From: Bombella pluederhausensis
Lineage (GTDB): Bacteria; Pseudomonadota; Alphaproteobacteria; Acetobacterales; Acetobacteraceae
Assembly (NCBI RefSeq): GCF_026385525.1
Contig: NZ_JANIDY010000001.1
Location: forward strand, 310,001-374,000
Length of the DNA: 64,000 nt
Reading direction: 5' to 3'
Shown in pieces: positions 17,698 to 26,968 of this stretch. The notes below the pieces were generated by a model. It did no database searches and had not been told where the DNA came from. It saw only the letters and a program-made list of their open reading frames with translations. Each line of letters begins with the position of its first letter. The first letter of the stretch is position 1. The translations under genes were made by a program, and so were the position numbers.

Positions 17698-18804
17698 ATG
17701 ACATTGTTACGCTCTCTGGGGTGTGTATTTGCCATCGGCACGTTGGCACTGACCTCCTGTTCGTCATCGGTGGGGCCGCATAATATGCGGCGTGACCGGC
17801 TTGATTATGAAAAAGAAATGAGCCGGCAGCAGAATCAGGAGATGCTCTTTAATATTGTGCAGCTCCGTTACTCTCTGTCACCAACATTGATCGAGACGAC
17901 ACAGATCATCTCTGCTTATACAGCAGAGACCAGTACCAGCGCCAATATCAGCGGTACGCCGTGGATTCACGGGGCAGGTGGTACGCTTGGTGGCTCGTTG
18001 GGTTATTCTTACAGCGACAGCCCGACCGTGACCTATCAGCCTGTCTCTGGTGTGCAGTTCTCGGTCAACATCCTGCGGCCCATTTCTCCGCAGACGCTCC
18101 TGCCTCTGATCTCCAGCGGTCTGCCGGTTGATACGCTGTTGCAGATGACGATGCAGTCTATCGGTCCGGCCAGCAACACGACCAGTACGATTGCCGGGAC
18201 GGAAGGCAAGCAGGCTTCCATCCGCTTTACCTATCTGCTGCGGGCCTTGCGTAAGCTACAGGCAGGTAATGCGCTGAGCATTCGCAGTATTGCGCCGACT
18301 CCTGCCACAAAGACCGCTCCAGCCCAGCCGGAACGGACATTCATCCTTTTGCCGCATAGTAGCTCGTCCGAGATTAATGAGTTGCAGGATCAGGTACGTC
18401 AGGCCTTGCAGCTTCCGGCGGGGAGTGAGCAGGCTGAAGTCATTTATGGTCGTACGCCGGATCACCCCGGCCAGGTGGCGATGGTGACACGGTCCATGCT
18501 GTCGATCTGGGAAGATGTTGCCAGCACGATGGAAGTGCCCAAGAAGATGGTGGATAAGGGGGTGACAGCGCCTTCCGTAGTGCGTGGCCCGAATGAGCCT
18601 CAGCCTGCCATCATCATTCATTGCACGCCGGACAAGCCGAGCAATGAGCAGGCTTATACCGCCGTTGAATATGAAGGTTCATGGTACTGGATCGCCAAGG
18701 ACGATCTGGCCAGTAAGCTGGCTTTCTCCATGCTTCAGTTCATCCATGCCATTGCAGAAACGGCAACGGCTAAGGGTGCTATGGTTACCATTCCCAGCCG
18801 CTAA
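17698..18804 (+). CDS. Predicted lipoprotein of unknown function
   Basis: A 368-residue exported protein. The signal peptide ends in a lipobox, LTSC, with the lipidated Cys at residue 21, so it should be anchored to a membrane in the periplasm or outer membrane. The mature part starts SSSVGPHNMRRDRLDYEKE, followed by NQEMLFNIVQLRYSLSPTLIE, a segment I recall from uncharacterised proteobacterial lipoproteins. A Gly/Ser-rich stretch and a C-terminal helix-rich part (DDLASKLAFSMLQFIHAIAE) follow. I chose ATG 17698 because it follows CAGGA and yields the lipobox; the frame is open from 17593. It appears monocistronic, ending at a strong terminator. No function is known to me. Confidence 0.8.
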   Translation: MTLLRSLGCVFAIGTLALTSCSSSVGPHNMRRDRLDYEKEMSRQQNQEMLFNIVQLRYSLSPTLIETTQIISAYTAETSTSANISGTPWIHGAGGTLGGSLGYSYSDSPTVTYQPVSGVQFSVNILRPISPQTLLPLISSGLPVDTLLQMTMQSIGPASNTTSTIAGTEGKQASIRFTYLLRALRKLQAGNALSIRSIAPTPATKTAPAQPERTFILLPHSSSSEINELQDQVRQALQLPAGSEQAEVIYGRTPDHPGQVAMVTRSMLSIWEDVASTMEVPKKMVDKGVTAPSVVRGPNEPQPAIIIHCTPDKPSNEQAYTAVEYEGSWYWIAKDDLASKLAFSMLQFIHAIAETATAKGAMVTIPSR

Positions 18805-18829
18805 GGCTGACGGGCTGATCTGAGACAGA

Positions 18830-18865
18830 AACGGGCGTGCCTTTTGCAGGGCACGCCCGTTTTTC
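18830..18865. terminator. Intrinsic terminator between lipoprotein and helicase genes
   Basis: The stem ACGGGCGTGCC with GGCACGCCCGT is followed by TTTTC on the plus strand. It lies in the convergent gap and may act in both directions, as an A-run precedes it. Confidence 0.85.
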
Positions 18866-18874
18866 TATGCCGGG

Positions 18875-21364
18875 TTAGTCTTTTTTGCGCTTGCCGTGTG
18901 GCTTCTTCTTCCCGAAGCCACCGGCTTTTTTACCATGTGGTGCTTTGTGGCGGCTATGGCTTTCCGGCGGTCTGGAAGGGCCACTCCGGCGGCCTTGATG
19001 GCGACGGGAGGATTCACGCATCCGGCTCTGTGTGCGGAGAACTTGCTCGATCCATTCATCCAGAATGGCAGCGTTCCGTTCGGCAACGATGAGTTCCGGG
19101 TAGTTCTCCGGGAAGCGCATGGCCAGCCACCGCCATGTGACGAGGCGGCGATGGCGTTTCTCAGCCCGTTCCAGCTCCTCACGTCCGGCGGTGGCAGCGG
19201 CGGGGAGGCGGCCCGTACCGGGTGGGAAGATGCGCTGCCCACGGGCATGGAGGGCGGCCCACTCTACAAGGCGGGGGATGCCGTTGTCCCGTGTGTTGAT
19301 CGGGCACATGGCGTAGGTCCAGCGGGTGGAGAGGTCCAGCCCATCCACACCTTCCAGTGCTGCGGCAATTTCCAGCGCCTGCTCCATGTCGGCCAGACGG
19401 TAATTCGGGTCATCCGGGCGGAGGACGGCCCGCTTGATGCGGGTCAGCACACCGTACAGGCTGTCTGATTCCATTTCCTGCGCCACGGCCTGCACGATGT
19501 CGGCATCCGGCTGGACGAGCGGGCGGAGCTCCAGCGTGGGTTCCGGCGGGGCATCCAGCATGTGGCGGATGAAGCTGGGACGGCCTGCGCCTTCCAGCAC
19601 ACAGACCAGCCCTTCCTCATGCTTGCCGAAGCGGCCCGCACGGCCACCGATCTGTTTGACTTCCTGTGAGACAAGATTGCGTGTCTGCCGTCCGTCATAT
19701 TTGCGGAGCGTGCTGAACACCACCCGGCGGATGGAGAGGTTGAGGCCCATGCCGATGGCATCGGTGGCGATGAGGATATCCGCATCACCCCTATTGAAGC
19801 GGGCGGCTTCGGCACGGCGCACTTCCGGGCTGAGGGCACCGTAAATGACGGCAACACGGCGGTTATGGGCCATCAGCTCGGCCCGGAGGTCCAGCACATC
19901 CCGCCGGGAAAAGGCGATGAGGGCATCACCGGCCCGCAGGTCTGTCAGGGCCAGTGTTCCAGCGGGGCGGAGGGGACTTTTACGTTCCAGATGGATCTCA
20001 TCCACCGGGTCATTGCAGAGTTCGGCAATGCGCTTGACGAGCGGGATGCAGTCCGCTGCCCCGAGGATGAAGACATGCCGTGCCGGAACGCCCATGATGG
20101 CGGCTGTCCATGCTGCTCCCCGGTCCGGGTCGCTGAGCATCTGGGCTTCATCAATGATGGCCACGTCAACAGGGTTGTTGAAGGGGCACATCTCCACCGT
20201 GGCGGCAAGATGGCGGGCCGTGGGGTCGATGATGCGTTCTTCCCCGGTTGTCAGGGAGGCTGGAACGCCCCGGCTGAGCATGGCTTCCCGAAACTCATGG
20301 GCCAGCAGGCGCAGCGGGGCGAGGGCTAGCCCGCTTTCTGCCTGAGCGAGGGCTTCCAGTGCTGTGTGGGACTTGCCGGAATTGGTCGGGCCGGTCACGA
20401 GCGTGATGCGGCGCTTCAGCGCACGGGCGGTACGGAAATGGGCGGCGAAGCGGTCCAGTGCGGCTACACGGGCAATAGCGGCATTGCCCTTGCGGGCCTG
20501 CGGGCTGTCATCATAGCCATCATCGCTTTTCTGCCCCGAGCCACGCCGCCAGCTATTGAGCAGGGGGCGGCATTTTTTCAGTTCGGCGGGGTCGAAATAG
20601 AAAATTTCCAGCCCGTCCGGCTGCGTGTCCCTTTTGGCGATGGGAAGGCGGTTTTCAGCAATCCAGCGCAGGGCTTCCCGGCGGGAACAGTGCAGCAGGG
20701 CCGGGACTTTCTCGAAGCCGACAAGGGTGGCTTCCCAGTCCTTGATCTTCTGAAGTTCCCGTGCTCGGCGGGCCTCGGCCTTGGCCCGGATGTCTTCCTG
20801 CTCCCGTGCCCGGCGTTCTTCCTCAAGGATCATTTCATCCTCGAAGCCAAGGTCAACGCCGCCAAAGGCTCGGGCGATGCTGTGGGAGAGCCGTTCAATC
20901 TGCGTGCCGGAGAGGAAGGTACCGACATCGGCCAGATCGGCCCGCATGTCATCCAGAACACGCAGGGGGGTATCGGCCATCTCCCGCCAGCGTTCTTCCA
21001 GCACACTTTCCAGCACGGCAGTCTGACCGGCTTCATCAATCAGAGGGTCGTTGATGCGTTCGGCAGCCAGTAGAACATCTGCCTTGCGGACCCACACATC
21101 GCCATTGCGGTGGGCATGGTTCATCATGCCATTGGCCCAGCCACGGCGGCGGACCTGACAGAGTGCATGAAGCAGTTCTGTCTCGTTGATCTCCGTCTTG
21201 TCGGCTCCAAGGCGGCGGGCGACCTGTCGCAGCAGGGCGGCGCGCTCCCGTGGGGTGATGGCAAGGTGAGCTCCAAAGGCGGCTTCAGCCTGCTCAAGCG
21301 CACGCTCGGCAGGGGAGGACGGGGTGAGAGAAGAAGGGTCGTGAGGCTGGGAACGGTCTGTCAT
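18875..21364 (-). CDS. Suv3-like RNA helicase (alphaproteobacterial superfamily 2)
   Basis: An 829-residue helicase resembling mitochondrial Suv3. Walker A is VTGPTNSGKSHTALEAL, Walker B is VAIIDEAQML (DEAQ box), and the C-terminal motifs are LIATDAIGMGLNLSIRRVVF and QEVKQIGGRAGRFG (motif VI). In mitochondria Suv3 unwinds RNA for degradation; bacterial relatives are thought to act in RNA turnover. An N-terminal helical region of about 290 residues includes an Arg/Glu-rich coiled coil (EEERRAREQEDIRAKAEARR). The last 45 residues are very basic and Gly/His/Lys-rich, ending GKKKPHGKRKKD, probably for RNA binding. ATG 21364 is chosen; the frame opens from a TTG at 21400. Confidence 0.88.
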   Translation of the reverse strand: MTDRSQPHDPSSLTPSSPAERALEQAEAAFGAHLAITPRERAALLRQVARRLGADKTEINETELLHALCQVRRRGWANGMMNHAHRNGDVWVRKADVLLAAERINDPLIDEAGQTAVLESVLEERWREMADTPLRVLDDMRADLADVGTFLSGTQIERLSHSIARAFGGVDLGFEDEMILEEERRAREQEDIRAKAEARRARELQKIKDWEATLVGFEKVPALLHCSRREALRWIAENRLPIAKRDTQPDGLEIFYFDPAELKKCRPLLNSWRRGSGQKSDDGYDDSPQARKGNAAIARVAALDRFAAHFRTARALKRRITLVTGPTNSGKSHTALEALAQAESGLALAPLRLLAHEFREAMLSRGVPASLTTGEERIIDPTARHLAATVEMCPFNNPVDVAIIDEAQMLSDPDRGAAWTAAIMGVPARHVFILGAADCIPLVKRIAELCNDPVDEIHLERKSPLRPAGTLALTDLRAGDALIAFSRRDVLDLRAELMAHNRRVAVIYGALSPEVRRAEAARFNRGDADILIATDAIGMGLNLSIRRVVFSTLRKYDGRQTRNLVSQEVKQIGGRAGRFGKHEEGLVCVLEGAGRPSFIRHMLDAPPEPTLELRPLVQPDADIVQAVAQEMESDSLYGVLTRIKRAVLRPDDPNYRLADMEQALEIAAALEGVDGLDLSTRWTYAMCPINTRDNGIPRLVEWAALHARGQRIFPPGTGRLPAAATAGREELERAEKRHRRLVTWRWLAMRFPENYPELIVAERNAAILDEWIEQVLRTQSRMRESSRRHQGRRSGPSRPPESHSRHKAPHGKKAGGFGKKKPHGKRKKD

Positions 21365-21549
21365 GCAGGTGTTTTCAGGAGCGTAGGGTGGGGAAGTCAA
21401 GAGAAAAGGGGTGAGGGCGTCCCGTTTCTGGTGACAATCAGGTAAAAGAAAGGCATGTTGTCGGACATGCTGGTCGGCGTCCCCGGTCTCCGGGTGGTGC
21501 CGTACCCTGTTGACTGAACAAATGTGTTTTCTGGAGATGAAGACGGATC

Positions 21550-22443
21550 ATGAGCACGCCTTACCCCGCTGAATCCGCCCCCACACCCGTGATTGATGAG
21601 CCGCTGACCGGCCTTGTCCCGTTTGAAGGGCATGAGGGCCAGTACCGCCTTGCTGAGCCGACAAAGGAGTATGGCCATCTGTACCCGGCCAAGGTCCAGC
21701 AGGTCCATCATTGGACGAACCGCCTTTTCAGCTTCACTACGACTCGTGACCCCGGCCTGCGTTTTTCCAACGGCCAGTTTGCGATGATCGGGATTGAAGT
21801 CGAAGGTAAGCCGCTGCTGCGTGCCTACTCTCTGGCTTCCGCCAACTATGAAGATCAGATGGAGTTTCTGTCCATCGCCGTGGAGAATGGTCCGCTGACC
21901 TCCCGTCTGCGTCACGTCAAGGTTGGTGATACGGTGCTGATCGGCCGCAAGCCGGTGGGAACCCTGCTGCTGGATAATCTGAAGCCGGGTCGTAACCTGT
22001 ATTTCCTCTCCACCGGGACAGGTCTTGCTCCGTTCCTGAGCCTCATAAAGGACCCGGATGCTTATGACCGTTATGAGAATGTGATTCTCACTCATACGGT
22101 GCGTGAGCGTGGTGAGCTGGCTTATCGTGATTACATCACGAATATCCTGCCGAAGCATGAGTTCCTTGGTGAGGATGTGGCCGCCAAGCTGAAATACTAC
22201 CCGGCTGTCACCCGTGAAGACTTCCCCGTGCAGGAGCGCATCACGGCTCTCATCAATAACGGGCGTATCTTCCGTGACCTGAACATTGATGAGCTGGACC
22301 CCGAGCATGACCGTGTCATGATCTGCGGTTCTCCGGAGATGCTGGCTGATACCCAGAAGCTCCTTGAAGAACGTGGCTTTGAGGAAGGCAATATGAGCCG
22401 TCAGGGCTCTTATGTGGTCGAGAAGGCTTTTGCCGAGCGGTAA
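21550..22443 (+). CDS. fpr: Ferredoxin--NADP(+) reductase
   Basis: A 297-residue plant-type/bacterial FNR. The FAD-binding motif is RAYSLASANYEDQMEFLSI, followed by VENGPLTSRLRHVKVGDTVLIG, then the NADP-binding domain with LYFLSTGTGLAPFLSLIKD and a C-terminal MICGSPEMLADTQKLLEERG. It exchanges electrons between NADPH and ferredoxin or flavodoxin, supplying iron-sulfur enzymes or oxidative stress defence. About 40 residues precede the usual fold start. The long hairpin at 22475-22557 separates it from the glutathione reductase gene on the same strand. Confidence 0.95.
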   Translation: MSTPYPAESAPTPVIDEPLTGLVPFEGHEGQYRLAEPTKEYGHLYPAKVQQVHHWTNRLFSFTTTRDPGLRFSNGQFAMIGIEVEGKPLLRAYSLASANYEDQMEFLSIAVENGPLTSRLRHVKVGDTVLIGRKPVGTLLLDNLKPGRNLYFLSTGTGLAPFLSLIKDPDAYDRYENVILTHTVRERGELAYRDYITNILPKHEFLGEDVAAKLKYYPAVTREDFPVQERITALINNGRIFRDLNIDELDPEHDRVMICGSPEMLADTQKLLEERGFEEGNMSRQGSYVVEKAFAER

Positions 22444-22474
22444 GTCCGGGTCTTAAAATCAGAGGACTCTGAGG

Positions 22475-22557
22475 CGGGCAGGTTCGGGAGGTATGGACGG
22501 ATGATGTGAGGGGGATGCTCTCCCTCACGCATCGTTGAAGCCTTCTGAACCTGCCCG
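22475..22557. other. Extended imperfect hairpin between fpr and gor
   Basis: The segment folds on itself over its full length. The outer arms CGGGCAGGTTC (22475-22485) and GAACCTGCCCG (22547-22557) pair perfectly over 11 bp. The inner arms GTGAGGG (22506-22512) and CCCTCAC (22522-22528) pair around a 9-nt loop. The stretch between also pairs with few mismatches, G-U pairs and one bulge, giving roughly 33 pairs. There is no T-run after it, so it is not a plain intrinsic terminator. It could be a processing or stability element, or a small repeat unit. Confidence 0.6.
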
Positions 22558-22631
22558 TTCTGCTATCAGATGGAATAAGGATCAGGCTCTGCTGCTTCTG
22601 GTGGATGAGGTGGCAGGCAGGAAGGGACGTT

Positions 22632-24023
22632 ATGCAGGATTATGATCTCTTTGTGATTGGTGCGGGTTCAGGCGGGGTACGCTGTGCCCGTATCGCTGCC
22701 CAGAATGGTGCCCGTGTGGGTATTGCCGAGCGCAGGCACTGGGGTGGAACCTGTGTCAATCTTGGCTGTGTTCCTAAAAAGTTGATGGTCTATGCAGCCG
22801 AGACGGGCCGGATGATTGAGGATGCGCCAGCATTTGGCTGGGACGTGCAGCGCCCGTCTTCTTTCGACTGGTACGGCTTCCTTGCTGCGAAGGACCGGGA
22901 AATCGAGCGGCTGAACGGCATTTATGTTTCCATGCTGGAGAAGGCCGGTATTGATCTCTATACGGGCGATGCCAGACTGCTGGATGCCAACACGCTGGAG
23001 ATTGGCCCGTCTGTTCTGGCACCGGAGGCGCCGGTGCAGCGTATTCGGGCGAAGAAGATTGTGCTGGCAACGGGGTCCACGCCGGTGCGACTGGATATCC
23101 CGGGGGCAGAGCTGGCCATCACCTCTGACGAGTTGTTCCACCTGCCGGAACGGCCCCAGAAGGTCGCCATCATTGGCAGTGGCTATATTGGGGTGGAGTT
23201 TGCCGGGATTCTGGCGGGCATGGGGTCGCAGGTGGACCTGTTCTATCGCCAGCCCCTGCCACTGCGTGGGTTTGATGAAGAAGTCCGTGCCCATCTCAAG
23301 GAACTGATCGACCTGCACGGCATTACCCAGCATCCGGGGACAACGCCGGTTCGTCTGGAAGATATTGGTGGTGGCAAGGCTGTCCGTCTGGTGATGGATG
23401 ATGGAGAGTCTTACGAGGTTGATGCCGTCATTATGGCCACGGGCCGCCGTGCCGCTGTGGATTCGCTGGGGCTTGAAGCTGTGGGCGTGACCATGGAGAA
23501 AGGGCACGTTGTGGCCGGGATAGATGGCAAGACCAATATACCCTCCATCTATGCCATTGGGGATATTCGGGACCAGTATAATCTGACCCCTACAGCCATT
23601 GCCGAAGGCCACATGCTGGCCGAGCAGCTTTTCAACCCACAGGGACGTACATGGTCTTTTGAAACCCTGCCGAAGGCGGTCTTCTTCTCATCCCCGGTAG
23701 GTGTTGTGGGGCTGAGTGAGGAAGAAGCCGCCAAGGATCATGATCTCGTCATTTATACCTCCCAGTTCACTCCCATGCGTCAGACATTGCCCAAACGGGC
23801 AGGTAAGGTCCTGATGAAGCTGGTTGTGGACCGTCATAGCGATGTGGTGCTGGGGGCCCATATGGTTGGGCCGGATGCACCGGAGATCATCCAGATGCTG
23901 GCCATTGCCGTGACGGCAAAGCTGACCAAAAAGCAGCTGGACCAGACCGTGGCCCTGCATCCCAGCACGGCGGAGGAGTTTGTTACCATGCGCTCCCCCA
24001 CCCGTATGGTGGACCGTCACTGA
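22632..24023 (+). CDS. gor: Glutathione-disulfide reductase
   Basis: A 463-residue class I pyridine nucleotide-disulfide oxidoreductase. The N-terminus has FVIGAGSGGVRCAR (FAD) and the redox-active disulfide GGTCVNLGCVPKKL with C41 and C46. The NADPH motif is AIIGSGYIGVEFAGILAGMG, the second FAD motif is IYAIGDIRDQ, and the catalytic His-Glu pair is in ALHPSTAEEFVTM. It reduces glutathione disulfide with NADPH. The GGTCVNLGCVPKK form and the absence of lipoyl genes favour glutathione reductase over dihydrolipoamide dehydrogenase. ATG 22632 follows GGAAGGGA. A FUSC gene follows 26 bp downstream and is probably co-transcribed. Confidence 0.93.
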   Translation: MQDYDLFVIGAGSGGVRCARIAAQNGARVGIAERRHWGGTCVNLGCVPKKLMVYAAETGRMIEDAPAFGWDVQRPSSFDWYGFLAAKDREIERLNGIYVSMLEKAGIDLYTGDARLLDANTLEIGPSVLAPEAPVQRIRAKKIVLATGSTPVRLDIPGAELAITSDELFHLPERPQKVAIIGSGYIGVEFAGILAGMGSQVDLFYRQPLPLRGFDEEVRAHLKELIDLHGITQHPGTTPVRLEDIGGGKAVRLVMDDGESYEVDAVIMATGRRAAVDSLGLEAVGVTMEKGHVVAGIDGKTNIPSIYAIGDIRDQYNLTPTAIAEGHMLAEQLFNPQGRTWSFETLPKAVFFSSPVGVVGLSEEEAAKDHDLVIYTSQFTPMRQTLPKRAGKVLMKLVVDRHSDVVLGAHMVGPDAPEIIQMLAIAVTAKLTKKQLDQTVALHPSTAEEFVTMRSPTRMVDRH

Positions 24024-24049
24024 CATGAGGGAGGGGAACAGGGCGGAGC

Positions 24050-26146
24050 ATGAGCGGGCTTAAATTACAGCCGAACACTCTGAGCGCCGTCCTGTTCTCC
24101 CTACGGACGACCATCGCCTCGCTTGTGGCATTAGCCATTGCGTTCTGGATGGAAATGGGTTCGCCTCAATGGGCCGCCATGACAGTCTGGATTGTGGCGC
24201 AGAACTCCCGTGGAATGAGTCTTTCCAAAGGGCGCTGGCGCATCGCTGGAACGCTACTGGGAATGGTGGGTGGGGTGAGTCTGATAGCCGTGGCTCCCCA
24301 GTATCCATGGATATTTTTCGTTCTGTTGGCGGGCTGGGTCGGCTGGTGTACGGGCATGGCCTGCCTGCTGGAGAACTTCCGGGGCTACGCCATGGTGCTG
24401 GCAGGCTATACCGGGGCCATTATCGCCGTTGGGGCGGCTGAACAGCCCGATCAGGTTTTTTACATTGCCATGTCGCGTGGGTCTTACATCCTGCTGGGTG
24501 TTGTCTGCGAGATGGTGGCGGGCATGGTAGCCGTGCCGGGAGCGGACCGTGCTGCTCGTGCGGACCTGCAGAAGCGTATGGCCGCCTTGCTCAGCCAGAC
24601 GGCATCGGCCCTTGCGCTTGTCCTCCGCCGGGATGAGCAGGGCGTGGCCGATATGACACGGATTCTTGGCTCTCTCCAAGGGTTCAACGATCAGCTTGAA
24701 TTCGTCCGTATTGATTCCCGCCATGCTGGCGAGGATGCAGACCGGGCCTATGTGACGCTGGAGCGTGTGTCTTTTGTTCTGGCCCGTGGCGTGGGGGTGC
24801 GGTCCCGGCTGGCCTCTGCGCCTCACATCCCGGAACGGCTGGCCGTGGGGCTGGAGCGGGTGGCGGGGGAGCTGGATGATATTGCAGCTCTGCTCAGGCA
24901 GGATATGGCGCAGGTTGTGGCCGGGTTAGGACAGCTTGAGGCCATGCTCCAGAAAAATCATGACGAGCTGGAGCGCTGCCTGCCTCGGAATGATGATGAC
25001 GCCCTTCAGCAGAGTATTGTTGGGGTAGGGGTGGAGATCATGCTCATTGATTTCCGCTCGGCAGTGGAATCTCATTATGCGGGCTTACGCAAGATTCCGG
25101 CCCCGGAACGTCATCGCATCAAGCGCAGGGCAGATGGGCGATTGGCGGCTATCAATGGCGTACGGGCAGCGGTGGCCATACTGATTGGGGCGTTTGTGTG
25201 GGAGGTGACGGCGTGGTCCTATGGTGGGGCTTATATGAGCCTGCTGAGTGTGGTTTGCGCCCGTTTTGCCATTATGAACAACATGATCCTCATCAGTAAG
25301 TATTTCTTCTATGGGGCTGTCTGTTCGGTGCTGGCGAGCATCATTCCGGTTTTTCTGGTCATGCCCATGAGCTCGGAATATGCGGTTTTTGCCCTGCCTT
25401 TTTCCGTGTTGATGTTTCTGGGCGGGCTGGCTTTGCGGATGCCCGCTCTTTCAGGAATTGCGGCGTCTTACGTTAATTTCTTTCCGTGGATATTGGGGCT
25501 GGATAATCAGGGACGTGTGGATGAAGTCACATGGTTCAACCAGTCTCTTGTGTTGCTGCTGGCCTTATGGAGCGGGATTCAGGTATTCCGCACGGTATTG
25601 CCGTTTTCGGTCACGCAGGCATGGGCGCAGCTGCGGCGCCAGCTGGTGAAGGAAATCCAGCGCCTGAAGGAACCTCTGAAAGGCCGTGCCCAGACCCAAC
25701 GCCTCTGGACGAATGAGACAACCTTGCGGATGGAGCAGGTCATCCGTTTTGCGGGTCAGATTCCGCAGGCGGAAGTTGATAGTATGATTCGTGGCACGCT
25801 GTCTGTCATGACGGTCGGGCGCAATCTGCTAACCGTGAAGGACCTTGTCACGCTGAGGCGTCTGCCTGCCTGTGCGTTGGCAACAGCAGAGCATATGGTT
25901 CGGGATATTATTCATCTGACGGAGCAGGGGCGGGAAGATGACCCGCTGACGCATCAGCAGTTCATGCAGGAACAGTCCCGTCTGGAGGATGCCTTTCATG
26001 CCTGTCACAATCTGTCCCGCAGGCGTGATCTGGCTGCCGGGATAGGCTCACTCAGGATCATTCATTTTGAGTATCAGACCAGCCGGGACTTTTTCCTTCG
26101 GGAACACAGGGCTGCTTCCCTCATGCGGCAGCTTGCCGAAGGGTGA
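24050..26146 (+). CDS. FUSC family inner-membrane protein (aromatic acid/fusaric acid exporter type)
   Basis: A 698-residue protein with two blocks of membrane segments separated by a long helical cytoplasmic region, the usual FUSC plan. The first block (residues about 10-165) contains SLVALAIAFWMEMGSPQWAAMTVWIV and the FUSC-typical SKGRWRIAGTLLGMVGG. The second (about 370-510) starts AAVAILIGAFVWEVTAW. Relatives such as AaeB and YccS export aromatic acids or act in envelope functions, often with a HlyD-type adaptor. No adaptor gene is adjacent here, so it may work alone or with a partner elsewhere. It lies directly behind gor. A second, different FUSC protein is encoded at 37865-39736. Confidence 0.88.
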   Translation: MSGLKLQPNTLSAVLFSLRTTIASLVALAIAFWMEMGSPQWAAMTVWIVAQNSRGMSLSKGRWRIAGTLLGMVGGVSLIAVAPQYPWIFFVLLAGWVGWCTGMACLLENFRGYAMVLAGYTGAIIAVGAAEQPDQVFYIAMSRGSYILLGVVCEMVAGMVAVPGADRAARADLQKRMAALLSQTASALALVLRRDEQGVADMTRILGSLQGFNDQLEFVRIDSRHAGEDADRAYVTLERVSFVLARGVGVRSRLASAPHIPERLAVGLERVAGELDDIAALLRQDMAQVVAGLGQLEAMLQKNHDELERCLPRNDDDALQQSIVGVGVEIMLIDFRSAVESHYAGLRKIPAPERHRIKRRADGRLAAINGVRAAVAILIGAFVWEVTAWSYGGAYMSLLSVVCARFAIMNNMILISKYFFYGAVCSVLASIIPVFLVMPMSSEYAVFALPFSVLMFLGGLALRMPALSGIAASYVNFFPWILGLDNQGRVDEVTWFNQSLVLLLALWSGIQVFRTVLPFSVTQAWAQLRRQLVKEIQRLKEPLKGRAQTQRLWTNETTLRMEQVIRFAGQIPQAEVDSMIRGTLSVMTVGRNLLTVKDLVTLRRLPACALATAEHMVRDIIHLTEQGREDDPLTHQQFMQEQSRLEDAFHACHNLSRRRDLAAGIGSLRIIHFEYQTSRDFFLREHRAASLMRQLAEG

Positions 26147-26167
26147 TGGGCCTCTTGGCCAGAAGAA

Positions 26168-26198
26168 AGGCCCCATTCTTCATTGAAAAATGAGGCCT
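26168..26198 (-). terminator. Terminator hairpin between FUSC gene and secreted protein gene
   Basis: AGGCCCCATT (26168-26177) pairs with AATGAGGCCT (26189-26198) with one mismatch. On the minus strand the stem is followed by TTTCTTCT, so it best fits the gene at 26233-26685. Confidence 0.6.
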
Positions 26199-26232
26199 CT
26201 CGAAAACATGAACCGTTCTTTATCAGCTTGGC

Positions 26233-26685
26233 TCAGAAACCATTGCCACGGGGGGCAACCCAGCCATTGCCGGTTGCATCACCCAGCTGGCCACCCTGAA
26301 TCGGGTTGGTATCCTGATAGGAGCTACCAAACTTGCCAAGATTGCTTCCGGTAACAGCATCACGGTTGGATTTGAGGTGAGCCTCATGGTCCGGGTCCGG
26401 GCCGTTTTCAAACTCGGTAGAAGGAACATCCTGATAGCCGGGCGGCGGCGGGCGGTGCCCGGTGGCATGAAAGTGCTCCCCGCCCTTGGTGGTTGTGCTT
26501 TTCTGAGCCTGTCCAGAGGAGTGTTTGGATGGCGTGTTGTTGGTGGGGCTGTCCTGATAGGGCGTGCTGAAGCGAACGGTCTGGGCCATGGCGTGAGGGG
26601 CGATGGCCGGAACGGAGGCCACAAGGCCCAGAGCTGCCGTAAGTGCTGTCAGACGCTTGAGAGACAAAGAAAAGCGCGAAGCCAT
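26233..26685 (-). CDS. Small secreted protein of unknown function
   Basis: A 150-residue exported protein. The signal peptide is residues 1-34 with an AMA-type cleavage site before Q35. The mature part is polar and probably disordered, rich in Pro, Gly, Gln, Asn, His and Thr, and has the repeated motif YQD three times (STPYQDSP, PPGYQDVP, SSYQDTNP). I recognise no domain. It is transcribed alone toward a terminator and is divergent from the DAHP synthase operon. Codon use and signal peptide support a real gene; the function is unknown. Confidence 0.75.
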   Translation of the reverse strand: MASRFSLSLKRLTALTAALGLVASVPAIAPHAMAQTVRFSTPYQDSPTNNTPSKHSSGQAQKSTTTKGGEHFHATGHRPPPPGYQDVPSTEFENGPDPDHEAHLKSNRDAVTGSNLGKFGSSYQDTNPIQGGQLGDATGNGWVAPRGNGF

Positions 26686-26917
26686 GTGCGATATGTTCCT
26701 GCATAGATTAAGGGTGCTTCATTCCCTCCATATACTCTTTTACAGGGAGAGATGATCAAGCTTTTTCAGTAAGAAAGATGGTGGAGCCGGGGATGCAGCC
26801 CCGACATGGGGGCATGGCTGGAAAGGGGAGAGATTGAATAATTTGCGGCTCACCCTACCATTTAAGAAGCATTTCAGTCATAAAATTGGTTACTGATTTT
26901 ACAGATGTAACCACCTT

Positions 26918-26949
26918 CGGAGGGCCCTGAGCGAGACAGGGCTACTCCG
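26918..26949 (+). promoter_or_regulatory. Leader hairpin upstream of DAHP synthase
   Basis: CGGAG (26918-26922) pairs with CTCCG (26945-26949), and inside it GCCCTG (26924-26929) pairs with CAGGGC (26937-26942) around a 7-nt loop. It lies 19 bp before the ATG at 26969, just ahead of the AGGGAGAA ribosome binding site. No T-run follows and I see no Trp- or Phe-rich leader peptide. The rest of 26686-26968 is AT-rich and should contain the two divergent promoters. Confidence 0.45.
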
Positions 26950-26968
26950 CCGCCGCAGGGAGAACAAG

